Positions 18,620 to 29,045 of a DNA stretch of 64,000 bases are shown here, piece after piece. Each line of letters starts with the position of its first letter. The stretch's first letter is position 1. Both the position numbers and the translations under genes were made by a program. Under the pieces are notes generated by a model that did no database searches, had not been told where the DNA came from, and saw only the letters and a program-made list of their open reading frames with translations. The stretch is from SXZD01 sp034680345 (GTDB lineage Bacteria; Pseudomonadota; Gammaproteobacteria; Burkholderiales; Burkholderiaceae_B), in contig JAXISZ010000001.1 of assembly GCA_034680345.1 (NCBI GenBank), positions 286,410 through 350,409 of the forward strand, written 5' to 3'.

Positions 18620-20140
18620 ATGATCACTCACACCACAAAACCCGAAATACTCAACTTAAAAAGCCTAGCCAGCCTATTGCAACAACGTAAAGTCAGTAGT
18701 GTTGAACTTACTAAAGCCGCGCTAAACCGTGCACACCAATACGCACATTTAAACGCCTTTATTGACATCAATGAAAATTTATCTTTGGCACAAGCCCAAG
18801 CGGCTGACAAGCGCATAGCCTTAGGCGAAACGAACCCTTTACTTGGCATTCCTCTAGCGCACAAAGATATTTTTGTCACGCAAGGTTGGAAAAGTACAGC
18901 GGGCTCAAAAATGCTTGCAAATTATGTCAGCCCTTACGATGCTACGGTCGTTAACCAATTGCAACATGCAGGCATGGTGTGTATTGGAAAATTGAATTGT
19001 GATGAATTCGCTATGGGCTCCTCTAACGAAAATTCTGCATTTGGCCCTGTGCGTAACCCATGGGATATAAATGCCGTGCCTGGCGGATCATCGGGCGGTT
19101 CTGCAGCCGCAGTTGCGGCAGGCATTGTGCCACTAAGCACCGGAACCGACACAGGCGGCTCTATTCGTCAACCAGCAGCACTGTGCGGCATCACTGGCTT
19201 AAAACCCTCTTATGGCACCATTTCTCGCTACGGTATAATTGCTTATGCCTCCAGCCTTGATCAAGGTGGCCCAATGGCTGGCAGCGCTGAAGACTGTGCC
19301 ATTGCATTAAACGCTATGGCTGGCTTTGATCATAAAGACTCCACCAGCCTAAATAGACCCACTGAAGACTTCACCCGCTTTTTAGGAAAACCTATCACTG
19401 GTGCCACAGAAAGCCAACCCTTACGGGGGCTGAGCATTGGCGTACCAAAAGAGTTTTTTGCACAAGGCTTATCCGAGGACGTCAAACAAAGCATTGACAA
19501 AGCGCTGGACCGCTATCAATCCCTAGGCGCAGACCTAGTAGAAGTGAGTTTACCGCGTACCAAGCTTTCTATACCCGCTTATTATGTTATTGCGCCGGCT
19601 GAAGCATCATCTAACTTATCGCGGTTTGACGGTGTGCGTTACGGCCACCGCGCTGCCAATTATCACGATTTACAAGACATGTACCAACGCAGCCGCAGCG
19701 AAGGTTTTGGCTCCGAAGTGCAGCGTCGTATCTTAATAGGAACCTATGTGTTATCTCGCGGCTACTACGATGCATACTACTTACAAGCACAAAGGGTACG
19801 TCGTTTAATTGCTCAAGACTTTCAAAACGCTTTTACACAATGCGATGTAATTGCAGGCCCAGTCTGCCCAACCGTTGCCTGGAATGTCGGGGAAAAAACC
19901 GACGACCCATTACAAATGTATCTAGCCGATATTTATACACTAGGGGCTAGCTTAGCGGGTTTGCCAGGTATGTCTATACCAATTGGGTTTGGCAATCAAA
20001 ATCGCCCTGTCGGCCTACAACTGATTGGCAACTACTTTTCAGAAGCACAATTACTACAAACCGCTGATTTTTATCAGGGTATCACAGACCATCATTTACA
20101 ACGCCCCAATATCAATCACCTTGCAACAGAAGGAGCCTAG
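18620..20140 (+). CDS. gatA: Asp/Glu-tRNA amidotransferase subunit A
   Basis: About 506 residues, an amidase-signature enzyme that releases ammonia from glutamine. The Ser-cisSer-Lys triad is visible: Lys in LAHKDIFVT, the cis-Ser in GGSSGGSAAAVAAG and the nucleophile Ser in TDTGGSIRQPAALCG. The frame also opens from a TTG at 18599 overlapping gatC, but ATG 18620 is preferred. The order gatC-gatA-gatB is canonical for Burkholderiales and sits divergent from mreB as usual. Confidence 0.96.
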   Translation: MITHTTKPEILNLKSLASLLQQRKVSSVELTKAALNRAHQYAHLNAFIDINENLSLAQAQAADKRIALGETNPLLGIPLAHKDIFVTQGWKSTAGSKMLANYVSPYDATVVNQLQHAGMVCIGKLNCDEFAMGSSNENSAFGPVRNPWDINAVPGGSSGGSAAAVAAGIVPLSTGTDTGGSIRQPAALCGITGLKPSYGTISRYGIIAYASSLDQGGPMAGSAEDCAIALNAMAGFDHKDSTSLNRPTEDFTRFLGKPITGATESQPLRGLSIGVPKEFFAQGLSEDVKQSIDKALDRYQSLGADLVEVSLPRTKLSIPAYYVIAPAEASSNLSRFDGVRYGHRAANYHDLQDMYQRSRSEGFGSEVQRRILIGTYVLSRGYYDAYYLQAQRVRRLIAQDFQNAFTQCDVIAGPVCPTVAWNVGEKTDDPLQMYLADIYTLGASLAGLPGMSIPIGFGNQNRPVGLQLIGNYFSEAQLLQTADFYQGITDHHLQRPNINHLATEGA

Positions 20141-20142
20141 AA

Positions 20143-21609
20143 ATGAGCTGGGAAATTGTCATCGGCCTTGAAACCCATGTTCAGCTGGCCACACAGTCTA
20201 AAATTTTTTCAGGTGCTAGCACGCAATTTGGCGCAGCTCCTAACACCCAAGCCTGCGCAGTTGATTTAGCGCTACCCGGCGTACTACCCGTTATGAATCA
20301 CCAAGCCGTAACTCACGCAATTACTTTTGGTTTAGCAGTAGAGGCCGAAATTGCAGAACAATCGACCTTTGAACGAAAAAATTATTTTTACCCTGACCTA
20401 CCCAAAGGATATCAAATTAGTCAAAATGATATTCCAATTGTTCAAGGTGGACACTTAGACATTGTTGTTGGCGAAGCCGTAAAAACTATTCATTTGGTGC
20501 GTGCGCATTTAGAGGAAGACGCCGGAAAAAGTTTACACGAAGATTTTGCAGGCATGACCGGTATTGATTTAAACCGTGCTGGAACACCTTTACTAGAAAT
20601 TGTTACCCAACCTGATATGCGCAGCGCCGAGGAAGCCGTGGCTTATGCCAAAACATTGCATAGCCTTGTCACATGGCTAGGCATTAGCGACGGCAACATG
20701 CAAGAAGGTAGCTTTCGCTGTGATGCCAATGTGTCTGTTCGCAAGCTAGGCAAAGAACTAGGAACACGTTGTGAAATCAAAAATTTAAACTCCTTTAAAT
20801 TTTTACAGCAGGCCATCATTTACGAAGCACAACGACAAATTGAAATACTTGAAGATGGCGGTTCAATCACACAAGAAACCCGCTTGTATGACCCTGATCG
20901 TAACGAAACACGCTCAATGCGCAGCAAAGAAAACGCACACGATTACCGCTATTTCCCAGACCCCGACTTACCCCCTTTATGCGTAAAACCGGACTGGGTA
21001 GAAAGTATTCGCAAAAAAATGCCTGAATTACCAAGCCAAAAACAAAAGCGTTATATAAGCGAATTAAGTTTGCCTACTTACGATGCTGTAGTGCTGACCA
21101 CATCGCGTGCAATGGCTGATTTCTTTGAAGCTGTTGTAGCATGCCTAAATAATAATTTAGGCAATACTCTGGGCAATGCACAAGCTAAACTAGCAGCCAA
21201 TTGGTTGATGGGTGAAGTGTCTTCACAATTAAACCGCGATGGTATTGAATTGAACCAAGCACCTATTTCAGCCATTAAATTGGCAAATTTACTTGAACGA
21301 ATTATTGACAACACACTTTCAAATAAATTAGCCAAAGAAGTTTTTTTAGCAATCTGGTCCGGTGCTGAAAACGGTAATGTCGATGCGATTATTGAAAACC
21401 GTGGACTTAAACAAATAACCGACACCCAAGCAATTGAAAACATCATTAATGACGTAATCAACGCCAACACAGAAGCAGTCAATCAATACCGTTGCGGAAA
21501 AGATAAAGCATTTAATATGCTGGTTGGCCAAGTGATGAAACAAGCCAAAGGAAAAGCAAACCCAAGCACTGTCAACGAACTGCTCAAGAAAAAACTTGAA
21601 CCTCATTAA
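20143..21609 (+). CDS. gatB: Asp/Glu-tRNA amidotransferase subunit B
   Basis: A 488-residue GatB, the kinase/amidotransferase subunit that activates mischarged Glu-tRNA(Gln) or Asp-tRNA(Asn) with ATP. It starts two bases after gatA, with a strong AAGGAG. It shows VIGLETHVQL, FERKNYFYPDLPKGYQISQ, SFRCDANVSVR, DYRYFPDPDLPPL and a C-terminal YqeY-like tail. Length is normal. Confidence 0.97.
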   Translation: MSWEIVIGLETHVQLATQSKIFSGASTQFGAAPNTQACAVDLALPGVLPVMNHQAVTHAITFGLAVEAEIAEQSTFERKNYFYPDLPKGYQISQNDIPIVQGGHLDIVVGEAVKTIHLVRAHLEEDAGKSLHEDFAGMTGIDLNRAGTPLLEIVTQPDMRSAEEAVAYAKTLHSLVTWLGISDGNMQEGSFRCDANVSVRKLGKELGTRCEIKNLNSFKFLQQAIIYEAQRQIEILEDGGSITQETRLYDPDRNETRSMRSKENAHDYRYFPDPDLPPLCVKPDWVESIRKKMPELPSQKQKRYISELSLPTYDAVVLTTSRAMADFFEAVVACLNNNLGNTLGNAQAKLAANWLMGEVSSQLNRDGIELNQAPISAIKLANLLERIIDNTLSNKLAKEVFLAIWSGAENGNVDAIIENRGLKQITDTQAIENIINDVINANTEAVNQYRCGKDKAFNMLVGQVMKQAKGKANPSTVNELLKKKLEPH

Positions 21610-21689
21610 TTTAATACAATAACTTGGAATAGCATGGCTGTGGCTCTTTTTAATTTTTTTATTGTTTGATTTTTTTGAAGGAAAATTCA

Positions 21690-22349
21690 ATGAATTTTAT
21701 TTTTAAGCTAAAAAAATTAAATGCTACAGCGCTAACTATAACCACATTACTTCTTAACGCTTGTGCGCAACACATAAGCAGTCACGTTACCACCTACCAA
21801 CGCTTAGAGCCAGAAGCATTGGCTCAAACGTCAAAATCATTCGTTATCGCACCCAACTCTAAAATTGAAGCCCAAGAATTTGAACAATACAGGCATCTGC
21901 TGATTGCAGAACTAGGGCCTCTTGATTTTACGGAAGCAAAAGACCCAAAAAAAGCACAATATCGAGTTGAATTTGAAATTCAAAGCTCGGAGCAAACACG
22001 CACAGTCCTGGACTATATACCACCTACGCACTGGGGCACAACCCAAGGGGTTTACGGGCGCAACGGACGCTATATTTATGATCCTTTCTTATCAACCCAA
22101 ATTCCTATAGAACGCACTATTTATTATACTCACTACGAACTGAAGGTTTCACTATTTGATACAAATCAAACACCTGAAAAATCCGTATGGGAAGGCAAAG
22201 CGTCAACTGATATCAATAAAAACCACAACACAAAAAAAGCAACAACTATAAATGTTGCGCCTTATTTAATACGTAGTGTTTTTGTAGGATTTCCAGGTGA
22301 AAACACAAAAACACGAAACGTCAAACTGCCAAAAATAAAACCTTTTTAA
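21690..22349 (+). CDS. Predicted lipoprotein, DUF4136-like
   Basis: About 219 residues. The signal peptide ends in the lipobox LLNAC (about residue 22), so the product is probably an envelope lipoprotein. The body has VTTYQRLEPEALAQTSKSF and AQYRVEFEIQ, which resemble DUF4136-type proteins, but I cannot be sure of the family. The start at 21690 follows GAAGGA. It lies 80 bases after gatB; no separate terminator is evident. Function unknown. Confidence 0.7.
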   Translation: MNFIFKLKKLNATALTITTLLLNACAQHISSHVTTYQRLEPEALAQTSKSFVIAPNSKIEAQEFEQYRHLLIAELGPLDFTEAKDPKKAQYRVEFEIQSSEQTRTVLDYIPPTHWGTTQGVYGRNGRYIYDPFLSTQIPIERTIYYTHYELKVSLFDTNQTPEKSVWEGKASTDINKNHNTKKATTINVAPYLIRSVFVGFPGENTKTRNVKLPKIKPF

Positions 22350-22398
22350 AAATTGCTTTAATTTTTAAGTTAAATCTTAAAAAAACACTCAACTAAAA

Positions 22399-24576
22399 TT
22401 AGTTTCCCTGGTCATTACACTGTTGCAAAAAGTAGCTTGACGCTGAGTCCCCTCCGCGCATTTGTATAGTCAATTCAAAATATGATTTAGCCGTTGTCAG
22501 GTCACTGGCTAAAAAAGCAGTCAGCGCTTTATCATAAATTTCAATCCACGCGTAATCCGAAGCTTTATAGGTGCTTTCACGCATTGCTATCAATTCGTAA
22601 ATAACAACTGGCTGAGACTTGCCTTTAAAGAAGGTGACATCAAGACGACGCGCTACAATATCGTATTTAGCTAACTCATAAGTAGACTGCCCAATAATGC
22701 AACGAACACCATACTTTTTACAACCACCTTCAAAACGGCTTGCTAAATTTACAGGATCGCCGACCACGGTATAATTTATTCGCGACTTTGAACCTATGTT
22801 GCCAACAACGACTCGACCGGTGTTCACACCAATGCGCATATTTAAAGCATCTGCCCATTTTTCAGGCCAATGCTTACGTAACTCCTCAAGCTTGGCCAAA
22901 CAATCCAACGCAGCTGCACAAGCTCTTACCGGATGCTCTTCATAGTAAAACGGTGCCCCCCAAAAGGCCATAACGCAATCACCTATGAACTTATCAATTG
23001 TTCCCAGTTGATTCTCGATTTGATCTGACATTGTTTCAAAGTATTGATCCAAATAAGGCACAATTTTAGGCCCTAGCTCTTCAGTAATTGAGGTAAACCC
23101 AACCAAGTCAGCAAACATGATGCTGACTGTGCGATTTTCCCCATAAGGTTTAGCCACCACACCACTTCTAAGTAATTTTTTAACCAGTTCAGTTGGTAAA
23201 TATTTACCAAACGAATACAATCCAGAAGCCATATAGACCAACGCCCCTGATAAAGTATGAATTTCTCTAATTCGTGAATTTACCAAAGAAATTTTAGACA
23301 AATCATAATTACTTACAAAGTGCGTTTGTTTTATAATCTCTGTCAAAGGCTTAATAATTCCATAATGCCCTAAAGCCATTGCCGATAAACAACCAAACAC
23401 AATCATGATCACAACAAATAAGATAACCATTGCTGTGTTTTGGTTAACTCGCTCCGCAAAATCCTCTGTAGGAATGACAGTAAACAAGAACCAATTATTT
23501 CGGCCTATAGCCTGAGCAGAAACAGAATAAATCTTTCCTTCCACCAATGCTCGAACAGTCCAATTCTGGGCTAAACTTTTAATGTCAACCAAACCATTTT
23601 CTTTCAATGCTCGGCTCGCCACCCTTATTAAAGGTGCATTGGCATTGTGAATCGTCGGCAAAAACAAAAGCTCATCTTCTTCATCCTTATGCATAATCTC
23701 TTGTTTCAGGTCAACAGGTGCTTTAGATGCAAGAATGCGCCCCTCTTGGTCAACCATAAAGACTGTCCCTGATTTTCCAACCCTAAGATGAGACATGAAA
23801 TCAGACAAACGATCTAATTCCAATGCTATTGTGACAACCCCCAAATTCAAATGATCCTTAGAACGAATTTGCAAAGCTGCATTTACACCCGGTCGGCCAG
23901 TGGAAGAAAAAGTATAAGCTTGGGTAAGAACGGCTTGATTATCGTGTTGTAAAGCCTGTCTGAACCAAGCTCGTTGGACTGCATTGTATTCATTGACTCT
24001 GGTATTTTCTCTAACAAAACTGTATTCTTGACCATCGTAAACAAACAATCTTTCATGGCGTAATGCCCTGCCTGCTTTATGACTCCAAGCGCTGTCTATT
24101 AATGCTATGGAACCAGCACTTCTTCTTTGAGCCCCATAATAATCACCATTGTTTAATCCGATACCTACAAAACTATAGTAACGGCTGGCATTTAATATTG
24201 GCAATAACATGGCCTCACGCTCAACCTGATTACGCAAATCAATAGTGCCACTTTTCCATAAATCACCAAGTAATCGCTGATGACCCATCACCATCGCCAA
24301 TGTGTCATTGAACTCACGACTAAGCGATGAAATCACCTCATGGTTTAACTGTTGCACAAATTCATCAGAATTTTTGTATACAACCCAACGCCAAGGAAAA
24401 TGAACAACCAGAGCTGTCATCAAAACTGTAACAAGGGTAACCAATAGAAAACCAACACGCAAACTAACATCCAATCGAACTGAAGAAACTTTTTTTAAGT
24501 TTATTTCTGGAGCATCTAAACTTTGTGGAAAGAATTGATTGGACTGCTTTTCGATTAATTCTGAATGTAAATTCAT
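22399..24576 (-). CDS. Membrane class III adenylate cyclase with extracytoplasmic sensor
   Basis: A 725-residue sensor cyclase. It has a membrane helix near residues 38-58, a large periplasmic part (about 60-370) with double-Cache features such as VFMVDQEGRILASK, a second helix (about 378-402) and a HAMP-like stretch. The catalytic domain (about 490-660) has IMFADLVGFTSI (metal Asp), IDKFIGDCVMAFWGAP (metal Asp and substrate Lys) and YTVVGDPVNLASR. The Lys/Thr pairing fits adenylate rather than guanylate cyclase, subclass IIIb. It would make cAMP in response to an external ligand, which is unknown. It stands alone on the minus strand. Confidence 0.88.
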   Translation of the reverse strand: MNLHSELIEKQSNQFFPQSLDAPEINLKKVSSVRLDVSLRVGFLLVTLVTVLMTALVVHFPWRWVVYKNSDEFVQQLNHEVISSLSREFNDTLAMVMGHQRLLGDLWKSGTIDLRNQVEREAMLLPILNASRYYSFVGIGLNNGDYYGAQRRSAGSIALIDSAWSHKAGRALRHERLFVYDGQEYSFVRENTRVNEYNAVQRAWFRQALQHDNQAVLTQAYTFSSTGRPGVNAALQIRSKDHLNLGVVTIALELDRLSDFMSHLRVGKSGTVFMVDQEGRILASKAPVDLKQEIMHKDEEDELLFLPTIHNANAPLIRVASRALKENGLVDIKSLAQNWTVRALVEGKIYSVSAQAIGRNNWFLFTVIPTEDFAERVNQNTAMVILFVVIMIVFGCLSAMALGHYGIIKPLTEIIKQTHFVSNYDLSKISLVNSRIREIHTLSGALVYMASGLYSFGKYLPTELVKKLLRSGVVAKPYGENRTVSIMFADLVGFTSITEELGPKIVPYLDQYFETMSDQIENQLGTIDKFIGDCVMAFWGAPFYYEEHPVRACAAALDCLAKLEELRKHWPEKWADALNMRIGVNTGRVVVGNIGSKSRINYTVVGDPVNLASRFEGGCKKYGVRCIIGQSTYELAKYDIVARRLDVTFFKGKSQPVVIYELIAMRESTYKASDYAWIEIYDKALTAFLASDLTTAKSYFELTIQMRGGDSASSYFLQQCNDQGN

Positions 24577-24726
24577 AATGGCTTGTCCCCGTGCAGAACT
24601 ACCTTAAATCAATTTTATTTGTGAGTATCTTTTTATTAACGTATAAAAACCCCAGCTAATATAGCAAGATATAATCTAAAAAATAACACCTTTTCGCCTT
24701 CACAACGTGCATTGAGCCATCGATAG

Positions 24727-25875
24727 TTATAATGGCAGTATGCGCTTTTCAATTTCTAATAACGAGGCTGCATAGAAACGATAAAAACTTAAAAACTGAT
24801 AAACTCGATCTGCTAACAAGCTCAAAATTAAATCATCATAGGTCATCCCAACCTGAGATAAACCAGCTGAAATCAAAGATAAAGACTCTGCAGTAGATGC
24901 TTTTAAGTCAGGCTTTAGATTGGCCTCAATGACATGTATCTTACCCACCTCATCAGACCGAAAATCAACCCGAACACACGCAGTTAAATTTAAATAGTGC
25001 TGCAAACAACGCACTATATTGGTTAACTGCCGCCCCACCCTAGATGTAGCGGACAAACATTGAAAACGATTAACACCAATTGGGCAAACATCCTGCGATG
25101 TAAAAATCATCTCATCCTTACTGAACAAACGCTGTATGTGTGAAAATACAAAAGCCTCTTTCAATAGTTCAATTTGATGATCCCTACACAATACAAAACC
25201 ACCCAAAGCAGCTGTGTACTCAAGACCTGATAAAAACTTTTCAATCAAAACAACATTTCCAGTTACAGCAATCACTTCCTGAACTGCTTCTGCTAAACCT
25301 GATCGATCAACACAATGTACATTTAATGAAGCACGCCCTGAAACCGGTTTAACCACGAACAGACCATCATAGTCCGTAAATTTTTTGATAAAGTCTTGAG
25401 AGTCTGTCAAACAACCGCTGAACTGCTGTTGGTGCACAACCATATATGGTGCTGTAGGAATGCCAATTGACTGCAATGTATTTTTAAAAATATGCTTGTA
25501 ATCGAGCAAACAAGCATTTAAAGGGTGATGACCTATATATGGAACCCCACTTAACTCAAGCATAGAAGCAGCGTGTGCCACTGAACCCAAACCTTGAGTT
25601 CCACCCGTATTTAACCAAACCAAATCTACTTTAGCTGCTTTTAAACGTGCAGGTAAATTAATGTCTTCAGGCAATAAAATAACGTGCCGAAAACCACTGC
25701 GCCGCAAACTACCGGCTATATTAGCCGCAACCTCCTCATAGGTTTTGTTAGATCTAGGGTTGTGGGTTTTGTTAATTACACCCGTTGAGTTCTTGATACA
25801 ACCACCATGCACAACGGCTATTATTGAGTTTTCACGCATGTAAGTCAATACGCTTTCGAGTTGTTCAACTTGCAT
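24727..25875 (-). CDS. D-Ala-D-Ala ligase-like ATP-grasp protein
   Basis: A 382-residue ATP-grasp enzyme of the Ddl type. An N-terminal domain has TYEEVAANIAGSLRRSGF. The substrate loop region reads TQGLGSVAHAASMLELSGVPYIGH, and the ATP domain has LFVVKPVSGRASLNV, LIEKFLSGLEYT and ACVRVDFRSDEVG with VIEANLKPDL. A strong AGGAGGGG precedes the ATG. It is longer than housekeeping Ddl (about 310) and is not near a division/cell-wall cluster, so a different dipeptide or depsipeptide product is possible. It is divergent from the ABC-F gene. Confidence 0.78.
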   Translation of the reverse strand: MQVEQLESVLTYMRENSIIAVVHGGCIKNSTGVINKTHNPRSNKTYEEVAANIAGSLRRSGFRHVILLPEDINLPARLKAAKVDLVWLNTGGTQGLGSVAHAASMLELSGVPYIGHHPLNACLLDYKHIFKNTLQSIGIPTAPYMVVHQQQFSGCLTDSQDFIKKFTDYDGLFVVKPVSGRASLNVHCVDRSGLAEAVQEVIAVTGNVVLIEKFLSGLEYTAALGGFVLCRDHQIELLKEAFVFSHIQRLFSKDEMIFTSQDVCPIGVNRFQCLSATSRVGRQLTNIVRCLQHYLNLTACVRVDFRSDEVGKIHVIEANLKPDLKASTAESLSLISAGLSQVGMTYDDLILSLLADRVYQFLSFYRFYAASLLEIEKRILPL

Positions 25876-26051
25876 TTCCCCTCCTCTGTAAACACAATAT
25901 CAAACTGTTAAACCTAACTTAAAATCTCCCAAAAATACTATTATTTGATTTAATTGATACAACTTCATCAATAAAATATAACCACTACAAACGTGCTATG
26001 CTGATTATTGCCCTATACTGCTAGCCTTCACTTATAAACTCTTAATACGCA

Positions 26052-27989
26052 ATGATCATCGGTCTTAAGAACATTCATCTTCGAATTGGTACAACGCAAA
26101 TTCTTGACAACATTACTTTTTCTTTGCTGCCGCAAGAAAGAGTGGCTTTGCTGGGCCGCAACGGTGCGGGAAAAAGCACGCTTCTACGGATTTTATCCGG
26201 CCACCAAACATCTGATGAAGGTGAAGTTATTCGCAGCGACAACCTTCACATTAGAACACTGGAACAAAACATACCGCGAGACCAAAATGCAACCATCTTC
26301 GAAATGGTTGCCACAGGTTTAGACAAAACCGGTGGACTGCTCATAGAGTACAACAAAACCCTAATTGAAGACGCTGAAAACTTAAATAAAATTGCAGACC
26401 TTCAAGCCACTTTAGATAATTTAAACGCCTGGCAGGCAGAAAGCCAAATTCGAACAATTTTGTCTCGTTTGCATCTACCAGAACAATTAAAATTTTCTAA
26501 TTTATCTGGCGGCATGAAACGCAGAGTAATGCTTGCAAAAGCTTTGGTTTGCAATCCAGACGTTTTACTTTTAGACGAACCAACTAACCATCTAGATATA
26601 CCCGCTATTGTAACCCTAGAAAATTATTTATTAAACTATCGCGGCGCAATTATTTTTATCAGTCACGACAGAAATTTTATGCGTCGCATTGCCACCAGAG
26701 TCTGTGACTTAGACCGCGGACATTTAATGTCTTGGCAAGGCGGATACGATACTTACCTTAAAGGTAAACAAGCCCATTTGGCTGCTGAAGAAAAAGCCAA
26801 TGCACTGTTTGATAAGCGCCTAGCACAAGAAGAAATTTGGATTCGTCGTGGAGTTGAAGCACGACGTACACGCAACCAAGGCAGAGTACGCGCTTTACTT
26901 GAAATGCGACAAACCTTTAGCGAAAGAAGGCAACGACTGGGGGTTGCACGCATGCAAGTTCAAGAAGCAGAAAACAGCGGAAAACTTGTGGCTGAGATAC
27001 AAAATGTGTTTCATCAGTTTGATCAAAAACCGATTGTTCGCGAATTTAATGCAATCATCACACGAGGTGAAAAAATTGCCCTCATTGGTCCAAATGGAAC
27101 AGGGAAAACCACACTAATACAAATTATTTTGGGGAAGCTACAACCCCAACAAGGCAAAGTTCGCCACGGATCCAGACTAGAAGTGGCTTATTTTAATCAA
27201 CTGCGACAAACATTAAGCGAACAAACTACAGCTATTGATTTAATTGGTGCAGGTAAAGAATTCATCGAACTTAACGGTCAAACAAAACATGTCATGAGTT
27301 ATCTTCAAGATTTTTTATTCACGCCAAACCGTGCTAGACAACCAATTGAAAGTCTTTCTGGTGGAGAAAGAGCGCGCTTATTGCTGGCCCAACTTTTTTC
27401 TCAACCCTCCAATCTATTGGTGTTAGATGAACCCACCAACGACCTAGATCTTGAAACACTAGATTTACTTGAAGAGCGCTTGATGGAATATACTGGCACC
27501 ATTTTATTTGTTAGCCATGATCGCGAGTTTATCAATCAAATTGCCACACGCACATGGGTATTTGAAGGCAATGGGATTATTGGCGATTATGTTGGTGGCT
27601 ATGATGACTGGATTCGTCAGAGAAATAACGATCCATGGCTTTCACATGTAACAAATCAACCCCAAACTAACGCGCAGAACGAAAAAAAAACAAACCAATC
27701 AAACCCGCTTACAAGTACAAGCGCAGAACAAAGCCAAGAAAATTCGGTACAAACACCAAATAAAAAACATAAGCTCAGCTATAAAGAACAAAAAGAACTT
27801 GATCATATTCCCAGCCAAATTGAAACCCTTGAGCATGAACAAAATGAACTGGTCAAAGAAATGATGAAAACCAATTTCTATCAACAAGCATCTTCTCAAA
27901 TTATTCAAACACAACAGCGCCTCACAGAAATTGAACACAAGTTACAAATAGCCTATGCGCGCTGGGAAGCACTGGAACAAAAAAAATAA
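26052..27989 (+). CDS. uup: ABC-F ATPase, Uup-like
   Basis: A 645-residue soluble protein with two ABC domains: Walker A GRNGAGKST and GPNGTGKTT, signatures LSGGMKRR and LSGGERARL, and Walker B LLLDEPTNHLD and LVLDEPTNDLD. An interdomain linker and a C-terminal charged coiled coil (from about 560) follow, as in Uup/EttA relatives. ABC-F proteins act on ribosomes, and Uup also affects DNA transposon excision. There is no membrane domain. Uup-like is favoured by the C-terminal coiled coil. Confidence 0.87.
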   Translation: MIIGLKNIHLRIGTTQILDNITFSLLPQERVALLGRNGAGKSTLLRILSGHQTSDEGEVIRSDNLHIRTLEQNIPRDQNATIFEMVATGLDKTGGLLIEYNKTLIEDAENLNKIADLQATLDNLNAWQAESQIRTILSRLHLPEQLKFSNLSGGMKRRVMLAKALVCNPDVLLLDEPTNHLDIPAIVTLENYLLNYRGAIIFISHDRNFMRRIATRVCDLDRGHLMSWQGGYDTYLKGKQAHLAAEEKANALFDKRLAQEEIWIRRGVEARRTRNQGRVRALLEMRQTFSERRQRLGVARMQVQEAENSGKLVAEIQNVFHQFDQKPIVREFNAIITRGEKIALIGPNGTGKTTLIQIILGKLQPQQGKVRHGSRLEVAYFNQLRQTLSEQTTAIDLIGAGKEFIELNGQTKHVMSYLQDFLFTPNRARQPIESLSGGERARLLLAQLFSQPSNLLVLDEPTNDLDLETLDLLEERLMEYTGTILFVSHDREFINQIATRTWVFEGNGIIGDYVGGYDDWIRQRNNDPWLSHVTNQPQTNAQNEKKTNQSNPLTSTSAEQSQENSVQTPNKKHKLSYKEQKELDHIPSQIETLEHEQNELVKEMMKTNFYQQASSQIIQTQQRLTEIEHKLQIAYARWEALEQKK

Positions 27990-27994
27990 AATAA

Positions 27995-28975
27995 CTAAAC
28001 ATCTTTATAAGTAACTCGCACAGGCTCAGACGAAAAACGTTCTCTGGCTGTGCGTTTTTCAAAACCCAAACGAATTTTTTCATTCTCTGCCTTGCGATAA
28101 ATCTGGCTGCGTAACCAGTAAATAAGCTCTCGACCAGCCAACTCACCTATGATAGCCATCTTCCAAACCCGCTCAGTAGCAGACCAACGAAAACCTTTAG
28201 ACTTTAATGCGTCTTTTAGTTCAATCGGTGAATCCAAAGCATGGATCACAAATTCTGGCAAAGCCGCCTTTTCAAATAAAAGCTCAAAAGGCAAACGCCC
28301 TGACTGCGGCAAAGGCGATGTAAGAAGGCCAAGCAAAGCTTCACAATCATTGACTGCTCGGTGACTTTCATAGAAATAACCCAAGCGATACAGCAAAAAC
28401 TCTAATGCATTAGAACCAAACCCTTCTGCTCGCCAATCAATTTGTTTGAAACTGCATGCAAAGGGTAGGTTTTTAAAAAATGGGAAACGTTTTTCTAAAA
28501 AAACACGATCAAAACTGGCATTGTGAGCCACAATCAAGTGTGCATCTTTAACCAAATTGTATAGCTCATTGTCATCAAAAGACCGATTTTTTACCATGTC
28601 GTCGGTAATACCATGCACTTTAATGCTTTCTACTGGAATCGGAAACCCTGGGTCTTCTAAACCACTGAATTGCTGCTCAACCTGACCCACTTCGCCAGTT
28701 TCTGCATCAACTTGCACCACCAAAGCCCCAATTTCTATAATGGCATCTTGATTAAAATCCACCCCCGTAGTTTCAGTGTCAATCACCACCACCCGTACAC
28801 CGATTAATTTGGAGTTTAACAATGATGTTAAAGATAAACGCTGTAAAACCCGATAATCAGGGTGCGTTTGTAAAACACGAAAACACTGCTGCAGCAACCG
28901 TCTTTCGGAATCATCAGCACTGTCTGCATTATCAAGTAAATCGCTATGATCTACGCCAGAATGAATATTAACCAT
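27995..28975 (-). CDS. DEDDh 3'-5' exonuclease (DnaQ-like)
   Basis: About 326 residues. The exonuclease domain (about 75-245) has VVVIDTETTGVD (Exo I), LIVAHNASFDRVFLEKRF (Exo II) and SHRAVNDCEALLGLL (Exo III His and Asp). A C-terminal extension of about 80 residues (LKSKGFRWSATERVWKMAI and beyond) is typical of a proteobacterial exonuclease group distinct from the replicative epsilon subunit. ATG 28975 is preferred over an upstream one at 29008, because GAGAAAAT precedes it. It is convergent with uup, 5 bases apart. Confidence 0.85.
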   Translation of the reverse strand: MVNIHSGVDHSDLLDNADSADDSERRLLQQCFRVLQTHPDYRVLQRLSLTSLLNSKLIGVRVVVIDTETTGVDFNQDAIIEIGALVVQVDAETGEVGQVEQQFSGLEDPGFPIPVESIKVHGITDDMVKNRSFDDNELYNLVKDAHLIVAHNASFDRVFLEKRFPFFKNLPFACSFKQIDWRAEGFGSNALEFLLYRLGYFYESHRAVNDCEALLGLLTSPLPQSGRLPFELLFEKAALPEFVIHALDSPIELKDALKSKGFRWSATERVWKMAIIGELAGRELIYWLRSQIYRKAENEKIRLGFEKRTARERFSSEPVRVTYKDV

Positions 28976-29045
28976 TTTATTTTCTCTAAAAAAAATGTAT
29001 ACCACCAACCAAAAATCACCTATAACTCAAACTCAAAAAACCAAA

